A stretch of 64,000 bases of DNA, from positions 65,622-129,621 of the forward strand of contig CADFJN010000007.1 in NCBI GenBank assembly GCA_902834555.1, written 5' to 3'. The DNA comes from Atopobiaceae bacterium. GTDB taxonomy: Bacteria > Actinomycetota > Coriobacteriia > Coriobacteriales > Atopobiaceae. The notes under the pieces are model-generated. The model worked only from the letters and a program-made list of their open reading frames with translations. It was not told the DNA's origin and made no database searches. Positions 8,544 to 16,497 of the stretch are shown here, piece after piece (position 1 is the stretch's first letter; each line of letters starts with the position of its first letter). The position numbers were made by a program, and so were the translations under genes.

Positions 8544-8791
8544 AATTCAATGCCTCCATGCAGCTGGCACCTAATGCGCATTTTCCTCACAGCGGCTCAT
8601 GATAGGCGCACTTGGGGCAAAGGTTGCCCTGGATGACGACTCTCTCGCGCAACGTCATACAGACTCAGCGACAGGCGATTGGTCTAGGACGCTCGCATCG
8701 TTACATGGTTGATACCAACGCATTCCGCGTGCACGTACAGCGCTAGCATGGTGCACGTTACGAAACACAAACCTCAAACGCGGAGGCAGAG

Positions 8792-10186
8792 ATGGACGAA
8801 AAGGCGCTCGCGCAAAGCATCCTCGACCTCGTTGGTGGCCCAGACAATGTAGAGGGCGTGACCCACTGTGCCAGCAGGCTGCGGTTCACTCTCAAGGATG
8901 GCGAAAAGGCAGACGCTGTCAAGCTTAAGGCAACGGAGGGAGTCCTTGGCGTAGTCGAGAAGGGCGGACAGCTCCAGGTGGTCATCGGCCCGGCTGTCGA
9001 GACCGTATACACGCCGCTTGTGGGCCTTCTCGACGCCTCGGCCCCGCAAGCACCAGAAGAACCCACGCCTGCCGAGAATGACCACCGCTCGGTGCTGGCG
9101 AGGATCTTCGACTATATCTCTGGTGCGCTCACGCCGCTCCTTCCCGTCTTTGCTGGTGCCGGCATCCTTACGGCGGTGCTCATCATCCTTGCAGGGCTTG
9201 GCGTCTGCCCCGCTGATAGCGGCCAGTTTGCCGTTTGGTATGCCGCAGGACATGCGATCTTCTACTTCCTGCCAATTTTTGTTGGCTTCTATGCTGCAAA
9301 GAAACTGGGCGTTACGCCCCTCGTTGGAGCAATTATCGGCGCGGCGCTCCTCGAGCCCAACTTCACAGCGCTTCAGACCGGCGATCCCAAGAGCTTCTTC
9401 TCGATTCCCATTGTTGCAGTTGACTACTCGGCCACCATCGTTCCGAGCCTCCTCGCCGTGTGGGTCACGAGCTTCCTCGAGCGCTTCCTCAACGCCCATC
9501 TAGCCAAGAACCTGAGAAGCTTCCTCGTCCCCGCAATTGACCTTGCCGTGATGGTCCCCCTCACCGTGCTGGTGCTCGGCCCCATCGGCAACGCCGTCGC
9601 AAATGGCGCCGGCGCCGCTATCAACTACCTTGTCAGCGCCAACATGGTTGTCGCCGGCATCGTGATGGGTGGGTTCTGGGGTCTTCTCGTAATCTTTGGC
9701 GTGCACTGGGCAATCATTCCCATCATCCTTGCAAATCTCAACGCAAACGGGGGAGACCCAATCTTTGCTCTTGCCGCTGCCAGCGTCTTTGCATGCCTTG
9801 GCGTAAGCTTTGGCGTCTTCCTGCGTACTAAGGACAAGGGCTACAAGACCCTCATTGGCTCGTACCTCATTTCTGGCGTTCTCTCGGGTGTCAACGAGCC
9901 CCTCATCTATGGTGTCATCATGAGGTACCGCAAGCTCATCCCCATGGTTGTTGCGGCAGGCGCGATTGGCGGAGCCGTGGGCGGCATTGGCAACGTGCAG
10001 CTCATTGTCTTCAACTTCCTTGTTAACGTGTTCACGCTCGCCTCGTTTGCGCCCATTGGCTGGTTCCTGGCTGAGGCGGCCGTAAGCTTTGTCGCAGCGC
10101 TTGCGCTCGTGCTTGTCTTTGGATTTGAGAGCAAGGGCGATGGAACCGAGAAGGGCGTAGAGCAAACGGCGACAAAGGCGGCCTAA
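8792..10186 (+). CDS. PTS EIIBC sugar permease, glucose superfamily
   Basis: A phosphotransferase-system permease of 464 residues with an N-terminal EIIB and a membrane EIIC domain. The phosphorylated Cys is C26 in THCASRLRFTL. The EIIC part (about 105-450) has some ten hydrophobic segments and the substrate-site signature SGVNEPLIYG. No EIIA domain is fused, so a separate EIIA-Glc must serve it. Family members import glucose, sucrose, beta-glucosides, trehalose or N-acetylmuramate; the sugar cannot be fixed here. The start follows CGGAGGCAGAG. The ceramidase-like gene begins one base after the stop, so the pair forms an operon. The 200-base upstream region holds two GTGCACGT direct repeats (near 8730 and 8752), a possible operator. 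Confidence 0.85.
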   Translation: MDEKALAQSILDLVGGPDNVEGVTHCASRLRFTLKDGEKADAVKLKATEGVLGVVEKGGQLQVVIGPAVETVYTPLVGLLDASAPQAPEEPTPAENDHRSVLARIFDYISGALTPLLPVFAGAGILTAVLIILAGLGVCPADSGQFAVWYAAGHAIFYFLPIFVGFYAAKKLGVTPLVGAIIGAALLEPNFTALQTGDPKSFFSIPIVAVDYSATIVPSLLAVWVTSFLERFLNAHLAKNLRSFLVPAIDLAVMVPLTVLVLGPIGNAVANGAGAAINYLVSANMVVAGIVMGGFWGLLVIFGVHWAIIPIILANLNANGGDPIFALAAASVFACLGVSFGVFLRTKDKGYKTLIGSYLISGVLSGVNEPLIYGVIMRYRKLIPMVVAAGAIGGAVGGIGNVQLIVFNFLVNVFTLASFAPIGWFLAEAAVSFVAALALVLVFGFESKGDGTEKGVEQTATKAA

Positions 10187-10187
10187 G

Positions 10188-11435
10188 ATGCGCGTAACTT
10201 ACGCCCAGCAAGACATTACGCCGGACGTGCCATTCCCCATGGACGGCTACGGCCGGCGCGAGGCCATAGGAGTTCACGACAGAATCGGCGTGCGCTGTGT
10301 GCTCCTCTCCGATGGGGAGGGGCAACGGCTGCATTATCTCTGCATTTGCGTCGCTGACGTGTTCTTCCTCGAACCGTCGCTTGCGGAGAAGGCCCGTCGG
10401 GCAATTGCATTGCGCACCGGTCTTCCCAAAGACAGCGTGCATGTTGCCGCAATACATACTCACTCCGGTCCAAAGGTGAGCAAGCTTGCAGATCCAGGGT
10501 GTCCGCCGGACCCCTCATTCATCGAGGTCCTTCTCGACGCAGTGGGCTCTTGCGCCGAGAAGTGCAAGAATCAGCTGAAAAGCCAGGGGAACGTGACGGC
10601 GCAGCTTGGTACGTGCGACCTCTCCGGCCTCTTCACAAACCGCAACGGTGCCGATGCCGGCTGCGACACAACCGGAACCGGCCTTAGTTTTGCCAATGAT
10701 GGGGCTTCCCAGCGCATCGACATTCTGCACGTTGCCTGCCATCCAACCGTGCTCCATGGGGAGAATCGCCTGCTTTCCACGGATTATGTGGGATCTCTTC
10801 GCGAGAGGTACGAGGCGCTCACGGGCGCTCAAGCGGTTGTCCTCGTTGGGGACGCCGGAGACTCAAGCACGAGGTTCACGCGATGCGGGGAGGGCTTCGA
10901 CGAGGTGGAGCGCATTGGCGGAGAGATTGCCCGGCGCTTTGCGGCGGTAACGCTTCGGTCTGCCCAGATAGTGCTCAAAGGAATACAGGATGTTCCGGTC
11001 CACCTCGACTACGTGCCGGCAGAGGACGAGACGCTCCTCTCGGCAAAGCGGGTGCTCACTGGTCTCCTCAAGGATCCTGCTGCCGCCAAGGCGTCCGGCG
11101 TTGCCGCCCGTGAGGACGACCTTCGCCAAATGCTTGGCATGGTTGAAGCAAAACTGGCAATACCACGGATTTGCCTTGATGCTTCAGCCGCTTTGGCTGA
11201 CCTTGGGGGCGTGAGGCTCGCCCTTGTCCCCTCCGAGGTTGTCTTCTCTTTTGGAGAGCAGCTGAGAGATTCCTCGCCGGTCCCCGTGCTGGTGTGTGGC
11301 TACGTCGACGGCTATCTGGGATATGCGGTGGACCAAACCGAATACGGCAAGTTCTTCGAGAGCTACATCACGGTATTTCCCAAGGGCGTCGCCGATGAGT
11401 GGTTCTCTCGCATCGCGGCGGCGCTTTCTGGCTGA
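10188..11435 (+). CDS. Neutral ceramidase-like Zn amidohydrolase domain protein
   Basis: A 415-residue protein with the N-terminal domain fold of neutral/alkaline ceramidases (PF04734 type). It shows the early DITPD and MDGYGRR motifs and the zinc motif AAIHTHSGPKVS. Other family-like blocks are GDAGDSS and VPSEVVFSFGEQL. True ceramidases are longer and secreted; this protein has no signal peptide and no C-terminal domain. It is therefore probably cytosolic. It lies one base after the PTS permease gene, so its substrate is likely the imported phosphosugar or a derivative, perhaps an N-acyl or amide-linked one. That is inference from context. Sphingolipid hydrolysis is unlikely. Confidence 0.65.
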   Translation: MRVTYAQQDITPDVPFPMDGYGRREAIGVHDRIGVRCVLLSDGEGQRLHYLCICVADVFFLEPSLAEKARRAIALRTGLPKDSVHVAAIHTHSGPKVSKLADPGCPPDPSFIEVLLDAVGSCAEKCKNQLKSQGNVTAQLGTCDLSGLFTNRNGADAGCDTTGTGLSFANDGASQRIDILHVACHPTVLHGENRLLSTDYVGSLRERYEALTGAQAVVLVGDAGDSSTRFTRCGEGFDEVERIGGEIARRFAAVTLRSAQIVLKGIQDVPVHLDYVPAEDETLLSAKRVLTGLLKDPAAAKASGVAAREDDLRQMLGMVEAKLAIPRICLDASAALADLGGVRLALVPSEVVFSFGEQLRDSSPVPVLVCGYVDGYLGYAVDQTEYGKFFESYITVFPKGVADEWFSRIAAALSG

Positions 11436-11444
11436 GGCTTTGCG

Positions 11445-12845
11445 CTAATCGGCCTGGACGGCTGCCCCCTTCGCGCGCTTGCTCTCTCGCTCCTCCTCCG
11501 CAAGCTCATGCAGAATCGACCAAGCCATGGGAATCGTTACCAGAAACGTGATGACGTCGGTCACTGGCTGCGCCAGCTGGACGCCGAGAAGTCCCAGCAG
11601 GGGCGGCAGAAACAGCACCACGGGACCAAGCACGAGGCCAAGCCTGCATGCGCCAAGGATGGTTGCGCGCCACATGCGGCCAGTGGTCTGGAGGAGGAAG
11701 TTGGTGATCATTGCTGTGCCCGTGAGCGGGAGCGTGAAGCTTTCCACGCGCAGGGCAAGCGTGCCTATCCCCACGACCTCCGCGTCACTCGAGAAGAGCC
11801 CCACAAGTTGCGGAGCTAGGGCAAACGTCACAACGCCCAGCAGAGCTACGGCGATAAAGGCCGTGCGCACGGCAAAACGGTAGCCAGCGCGAATGCGCTC
11901 GTAGAGCTTGGCACCGTAGTTGTAGCCAATCACTGGTTGGAATCCCTGGCCAATGCCAATCTGAACGTAGTTGCCAATGCTCGTGATGCGTTGCACCACG
12001 GCGAGCGCGGCTATCGCTGCGTCGCCAAAGGGACGCGCCGCCTCGTTGAGGAGCGTGGTAGCCACACCGAGCATGCACTGGCGCACAAAGGAGGGAAGAC
12101 CGCCGTTCACGATCTTGGTAACCATGGCGCGAGTGGGCCTTCTCAGCCACTTGGGCGAGAGGGGCGTTATCCCCACATGTTGGATCTGCCAGACAAGAAT
12201 GCAAAAGCTGATGAACTGGCAGATCACCGTAGAGATGGCGCTGCCTGCTATGCCAAGGCCAGCCCCATAGATAAGAATCGGCTCAAGCCCAATGTTGATG
12301 AGGGCGCCTGTCATGATGGCAATCATGGAATGGAGCGCCTCTCCCTCGAAGCGCAGCTGCATGTTGAGCATGAGCGAACTGCACATGAAGGGTGCGCCCA
12401 GAAGAATGATGCCCACGAAGGTCTTGGCGTAGGGGAGGATGGTCTCGGTCGAACCTGCCACCAGGCAGATGGGCTCGATGAGGATGTTGCCCACAATGGC
12501 GATGAGCGTGCCGAGAAGAAGCGTGGTTGCTAGGCCGTTGGTTGCCATGATGCAGGCGCGTTCCCGCTCCTTTGCGCCCAGATAGCGCGAGATTGCGTTG
12601 CCGGTGCCCTGCCCCATGCCAAAGCCTACGGCCTGGATGGCGGTCATGACTACGAACGAGATGCCAATGGCGCCTTCGGCGGAGGTCCCAAGTGATCCCA
12701 CAAAGAAGGTGTCGCAGAGGTTGTAGATGCTGGTCACAAGGTTGGAGACGATTGAGGGAGCGGCAAGCGTGAGGATGAGGGGCTTTACGGGCTCCTCAGT
12801 CATCTGCCGATACTTTGCTGTTGCTGTGTCTTCCTTACTCCCCAT
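11445..12845 (-). CDS. MATE family multidrug/Na+ (H+) antiporter
   Basis: A 466-residue membrane protein of the MATE family (NorM/DinF/MepA-like), with twelve predicted hydrophobic helices in two six-helix halves. Typical features are the opening LAAPSIVSNLVTSIYNLCDT and FFVGSLG, the loop ISRYLGAKERERA, and the second-half VQRITSIGNYVQIGIGQGF with PVIGYNYGA. It exports cationic drugs or metabolites using a Na+ or H+ gradient. I start at the ATG at 12843-12845; an upstream in-frame ATG (12896) gives a poor N-terminus. It is divergent from recQ and convergent with the ceramidase-like gene. Confidence 0.85.
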   Translation of the reverse strand: MGSKEDTATAKYRQMTEEPVKPLILTLAAPSIVSNLVTSIYNLCDTFFVGSLGTSAEGAIGISFVVMTAIQAVGFGMGQGTGNAISRYLGAKERERACIMATNGLATTLLLGTLIAIVGNILIEPICLVAGSTETILPYAKTFVGIILLGAPFMCSSLMLNMQLRFEGEALHSMIAIMTGALINIGLEPILIYGAGLGIAGSAISTVICQFISFCILVWQIQHVGITPLSPKWLRRPTRAMVTKIVNGGLPSFVRQCMLGVATTLLNEAARPFGDAAIAALAVVQRITSIGNYVQIGIGQGFQPVIGYNYGAKLYERIRAGYRFAVRTAFIAVALLGVVTFALAPQLVGLFSSDAEVVGIGTLALRVESFTLPLTGTAMITNFLLQTTGRMWRATILGACRLGLVLGPVVLFLPPLLGLLGVQLAQPVTDVITFLVTIPMAWSILHELAEEERESKRAKGAAVQAD

Positions 12846-12967
12846 GCGTTGTATGGTAGTACCTGCGGATGGCGCTAAACAATCGGCGAGCGGCATCGTC
12901 TTTAAGTAGACATAAAGGGGGTTTGTTGGTGGCAGGCGAGAACAGCATGGACTGGGGAGAAGGAGCC

Positions 12968-14548
12968 ATGGTCCGCGCTCGCGAAGCTCTGCGCACCTAC
13001 TTTGGCTATGACTCCTTTAGGCCCGGGCAGGAGGAGGTCATCTCGTCGATTCTCTCTGGTCGCGACGCGCTTGCCGTCATGCCTACGGGAGCCGGCAAGT
13101 CCATCTGCTACCAGATTCCGGCGGTACTTCTCGGCGGGCTTACGCTTGTGGTGTCGCCGCTCATCTCGCTCATGGGCGACCAGGTGCGCTCGCTCAAGGA
13201 GGCGGGCATCCGGGGTTCTTACCTCAACTCCACGCTCACACCTCGCCAGCAGGAGGTCGTGATGGCACGCGCCATAGCCGGCTGGTACGACATCATGTAC
13301 GTTGCGCCGGAACGCCTTGCTGACCAGCGCTTCATTGCCTTTGCTCAACAGGTGCGGGTGCCGCTTGTGGCCGTTGACGAGGCACACTGCGTAAGCCAGT
13401 GGGGACAGGACTTTCGCCCGGCCTATCGCGGGATCCCCTCCTTTGTCAACCAGCTCCCGCAGCGGCCTGTTGTCTGCGCGCTTACGGCAACCGCAACGGC
13501 GCAAGTTCGGCAGGACGTGTCGCGCCTGCTCGACCTGCACGACCCCGCCATCCAGGTGAACGGCTTCGATCGACCCAATCTTTGCCTCTCGTCCTTCGAG
13601 CTTACGCCCAAGGAGCGAACCCGCTGGCTTCTGGGCTACCTCTCTGCGCATCCCACCTGGTCCGGCATCGTATATGCGACCACGCGCAAGAAGGTTGACG
13701 AGCTGGCGGAGACCCTACGTGCAGCCGGAATAACCGCGGCAAGCTACCACGCGGGCATGGAGAATGACGAGCGAGCCGCCTCTCAGGAGGCCTTCGTGCG
13801 CGACGAGGTCCGCGTCATGGTTGCCACCAACGCGTTTGGCATGGGTATCGACAAGTCCGACGTTCGCTTTGTCGTGAACTGTGGGTTGCCCCTCTCACTG
13901 GAGGAGTACTACCAGGAGGCAGGACGCGCCGGTCGAGACGGCGAACCGGCAGAGTGCTACCTCCTGTGGAGTCGCGGCGACATCCGCACCTGCCACTTCT
14001 TTATTGACAACACCGAGTTTCCGCCCGATACCTCGCGGGCCGAGAGGGTGACGCTTCTGCGTAACAGGAAGCGGCTCCTCTCGGCCATGATTGGGTATGC
14101 GATGAGCGACTCGTGCCTTCGTGCACGGGTGCTGCGCTACTTTGGCCAGGACGCCTCCTCGCTTGGGTCAGGTGATGGCTCGGCCGGATGTGGCGGCTGC
14201 TCTGTCTGCCTGCACGCCTCTGCAGACGAGTATCTTCGGGCCGCTCGTCCACGCAGGGCATTTGGCGCATCTGGTTCGAGCGGCTCCTATCGCACACGCG
14301 AGCTTCCCAGCGAGTCCGAGGTCACCGACGAGGACAAGCGGCTCTTCCAGCGCCTGCGCGCGCTGCGCAAGCAGCTGGCTGACGAGTTCCACGTCCCGCC
14401 CTACATGGTCTTCTCGGACGCAACGCTGCGCGCCATGGTGCGGCGCCGCCCCACGAGTGAGGAGGACCTGCTCCAGGTCTCCGGCGTGGGGCGCGCAAAG
14501 CTCCAACGCTATGGCCACGCCTTTCTCGAGGAGATCAACCGGTGGTAG
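12968..14548 (+). CDS. recQ: ATP-dependent DNA helicase RecQ
   Basis: A 3'-5' superfamily-2 helicase for recombination and fork repair, 526 residues. Motif 0 is FRPGQEEVI, Walker A is MPTGAGKSICYQ, motif II is DEAH in VDEAHCVSQWG, and motif VI is YYQEAGRAGRDG. A zinc-binding RQC segment shows CGGCSVC. The last 80 residues form an HRDC domain (LLQVSGVGRAKLQRYG). The start at 12968 has AGAAGGAG in front and gives the normal family N-terminus. Longer in-frame starts (GTG at 12929) also have a purine-rich site but add non-conserved residues. The protein is somewhat shorter than E. coli RecQ. It ends near a hairpin in a convergent junction. Confidence 0.92.
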   Translation: MVRAREALRTYFGYDSFRPGQEEVISSILSGRDALAVMPTGAGKSICYQIPAVLLGGLTLVVSPLISLMGDQVRSLKEAGIRGSYLNSTLTPRQQEVVMARAIAGWYDIMYVAPERLADQRFIAFAQQVRVPLVAVDEAHCVSQWGQDFRPAYRGIPSFVNQLPQRPVVCALTATATAQVRQDVSRLLDLHDPAIQVNGFDRPNLCLSSFELTPKERTRWLLGYLSAHPTWSGIVYATTRKKVDELAETLRAAGITAASYHAGMENDERAASQEAFVRDEVRVMVATNAFGMGIDKSDVRFVVNCGLPLSLEEYYQEAGRAGRDGEPAECYLLWSRGDIRTCHFFIDNTEFPPDTSRAERVTLLRNRKRLLSAMIGYAMSDSCLRARVLRYFGQDASSLGSGDGSAGCGGCSVCLHASADEYLRAARPRRAFGASGSSGSYRTRELPSESEVTDEDKRLFQRLRALRKQLADEFHVPPYMVFSDATLRAMVRRRPTSEEDLLQVSGVGRAKLQRYGHAFLEEINRW

Positions 14549-14641
14549 ATGGTCGTGATTGAAACAAGAGCAATGCTGCGGTGTTCACCACTCACGGGCA
14601 ATGGCCAAAGTGGTCATTTTGGCAAGAGTTGCAACATTAAC

Positions 14642-14674
14642 CGCCCTCCGGCGACAAATAATCGCCGGAGGGCG
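14642..14674. terminator. Bidirectional terminator hairpin between recQ and acnX
   Basis: A perfect 13-bp stem (14642-14654 with 14662-14674) and a 7-base loop lie in the convergent 190-base gap. No T tract follows. A second weaker hairpin with a related core (CGGCGA/TCGCCG) sits at about 14706-14736, nearer the leftward gene, so each direction may have its own stop signal. Confidence 0.6.
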
Positions 14675-14741
14675 CTGAGTGACGCAAAATGCAATGAACC
14701 TGTCCTTCCGGCGACGAGCACAAACATCGCCGAAGCCATCG

Positions 14742-15191
14742 TCATCCCGTTATAGTAACGGTTCCGTCCTCGGCCACGCTCACGCCCATGCCGTCATGCA
14801 CGTAGTCGAGAAACTCGTCGCCAAGCTGGTCAATAACGACAAACGGGTGCTCGGTCCAGTTCTTGGCGAGAAAGGCGCCCGCTGCGGCAAGCGGATCGAT
14901 GGGCTTCGAGAAGAGCATGCAGGCCGGACCCGCACCCATGTCGCATGCGCACATGAGGACCATGCCGCCCGTGGTTGAGCCGATGGTCTGTGGCAGGCAG
15001 ATGGCCGCCCCCTGGAGGGGCTTCTTGTAGAGGTCGGGATTGTTCTGGTCGGAACAGGGCGCCTTCACGTTCTTTAGGATGAGCGGCTGCTGGTAGCTTG
15101 CCAGAGTGTTGAACCCACCATGGCTCACCAGTGCCTTTGCGCTCACGGCTCCGCCAACAACAACGCGCCCCCTGAAGGTCTTCTCAGCCAT
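14742..15191 (-). CDS. Aconitase X swivel (small) subunit, DUF126
   Basis: The small subunit of a split (type II) aconitase-X enzyme, 149 residues. It matches the DUF126 swivel domain with LVSHGGFN, APCSDQNNPDLY, and the signature GSTTGGMVLMC. Its ATG overlaps the stop of the large-subunit gene (TAATG), which fits a 1:1 complex. Known AcnX enzymes are dehydratases: cis-3-hydroxy-L-proline dehydratase in bacteria and phosphomevalonate dehydratase in archaea. The substrate here is unknown. It is the last gene of a leftward operon that also holds an enoate-reductase-like flavoenzyme. Confidence 0.85.
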   Translation of the reverse strand: MAEKTFRGRVVVGGAVSAKALVSHGGFNTLASYQQPLILKNVKAPCSDQNNPDLYKKPLQGAAICLPQTIGSTTGGMVLMCACDMGAGPACMLFSKPIDPLAAAGAFLAKNWTEHPFVVIDQLGDEFLDYVHDGMGVSVAEDGTVTITG

Positions 15192-16462
15192 TAGTCGATC
15201 CTTCCCCTCGCGATGATGCGAAGCAGGTCGTCCTCGTCAAAGTAGCGCGCGCTCGTGTACGTGCGCAGCTTGTTGGAGCACGTCACCACCGGCAGGTCCG
15301 TGGCAGGGTTGTCCATGTACATGAGTGGGCAGATGTAGGTGAGCTTGGCGCCCGTTGCCAAGAGCTTTCGCTTCTCAGGCGTCCCATCGAAGGCCGCAAG
15401 CACGTCCGGTGCGCTCGAGACAACCGTGGGCACCGCGACGCGTGTGCGCCCCTCGCGAGCAAGGGCCTCCGGAATGCGGTGAGCCCAGTCTTTGAGCTGG
15501 TCTAGTGAGCAGTGCGGGCAGCCGATAAACGCAAGACGCGGGCGGGCGTTGGACTTCTTCCAGATGTTGGGGTAACTCGCCTTCACGCGCTCAAGTTCCG
15601 CGTCGTCGATCACATAGTGCTTCGCGCCCTTGGTGACGAGAGACTCGCCAAGGTCAACCGCCTCGGGCGTGATACCATCCACGTGGTAGAGGCCTACGGC
15701 ACCGTTTGATGCCGTAGCGGCTCCCATGTCCTTGAGATAGGCCTTCGCTGCATCGTCAAGCGTGCAGCCCAGCCACTGGTCAAGCCCACGGATGTAGGGG
15801 ACCTCATCCATCACCTTCATGCCAATGGCAGAGCCCAGCACCTGCGCCTGGGGCTTCTTGGTGCACTCCACGTCCACGACCCATGTGGCCTTGCGTCCCT
15901 CATCGGTGAGAAGGCCAAACTCCGGGACTTCGCCCACAATGTTGCCAAAGAGGTCGATGAATCCGCTATTCCGGTTGCAGCGCGCGCCAAGGACAGAGTT
16001 GGCATAAACCACGGCAGAGGACTCTGCCCAGCTCAGGACGTCGCCGCGCTTTGGGGCGTTGCCAACCTCGGGCAGGTAGCAGGCGCAGGTGAAGGCGTTC
16101 TCGTCCTTGAGACCAACGGCACGCAGCTGGCGCTCGTAGGCGTCCTGCTTGCTGTAGGTGACCGCGCCCACGACCTTCTGGACCACGCTTGCGGGAACGT
16201 CTGCGTTGTCGATGGGACGCGGGTCGACGGTGAAAGGCTCCTTTGTCTTGAGCCCCGCCTTAATGAGCTCGTCCATCAGGCGGAAGTTTGCCTCGAGGAT
16301 CGAGATGCCAAAGCTTGTCACCAGGTGCCCGGGCGCCGTCACCTTGACCATGCGCGTGGCACCAAACGCCTCTCCGTATTCGACGAGCGTTCTCATCACC
16401 TTGGCAAGCGTCTCTCCCTGCTTGCCGTCAAGGATGTCACGCTCCTCCTGGGTCAGCTCCAT
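15191..16462 (-). CDS. Aconitase X catalytic (large) subunit, DUF521
   Basis: The catalytic subunit of the split aconitase-X dehydratase, 423 residues. It opens with MELTQEERDILDGKQGE, the usual family N-terminus. It carries candidate Fe-S and active-site Cys residues in FTCACYLPEVGNAP, GARCNRNSGFID and FIGCPHCS. The start at 16460-16462 follows AAGGGAGG. It sits about 35 bases after the flavoenzyme gene and overlaps the small-subunit gene. AcnX enzymes remove water from a hydroxy acid to give an enoate or imine precursor. That fits a downstream reduction by the linked flavoenzyme, but the actual acid is not known. Confidence 0.85.
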   Translation of the reverse strand: MELTQEERDILDGKQGETLAKVMRTLVEYGEAFGATRMVKVTAPGHLVTSFGISILEANFRLMDELIKAGLKTKEPFTVDPRPIDNADVPASVVQKVVGAVTYSKQDAYERQLRAVGLKDENAFTCACYLPEVGNAPKRGDVLSWAESSAVVYANSVLGARCNRNSGFIDLFGNIVGEVPEFGLLTDEGRKATWVVDVECTKKPQAQVLGSAIGMKVMDEVPYIRGLDQWLGCTLDDAAKAYLKDMGAATASNGAVGLYHVDGITPEAVDLGESLVTKGAKHYVIDDAELERVKASYPNIWKKSNARPRLAFIGCPHCSLDQLKDWAHRIPEALAREGRTRVAVPTVVSSAPDVLAAFDGTPEKRKLLATGAKLTYICPLMYMDNPATDLPVVTCSNKLRTYTSARYFDEDDLLRIIARGRID

Positions 16463-16497
16463 GGGCTGGCCTCCCTTCATTCTCGTAATTCCCCCAA

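Noticed and set aside
10188..11435. True secreted ceramidase
   Set aside because: No signal peptide, no C-terminal domain, and tight coupling to a PTS permease.
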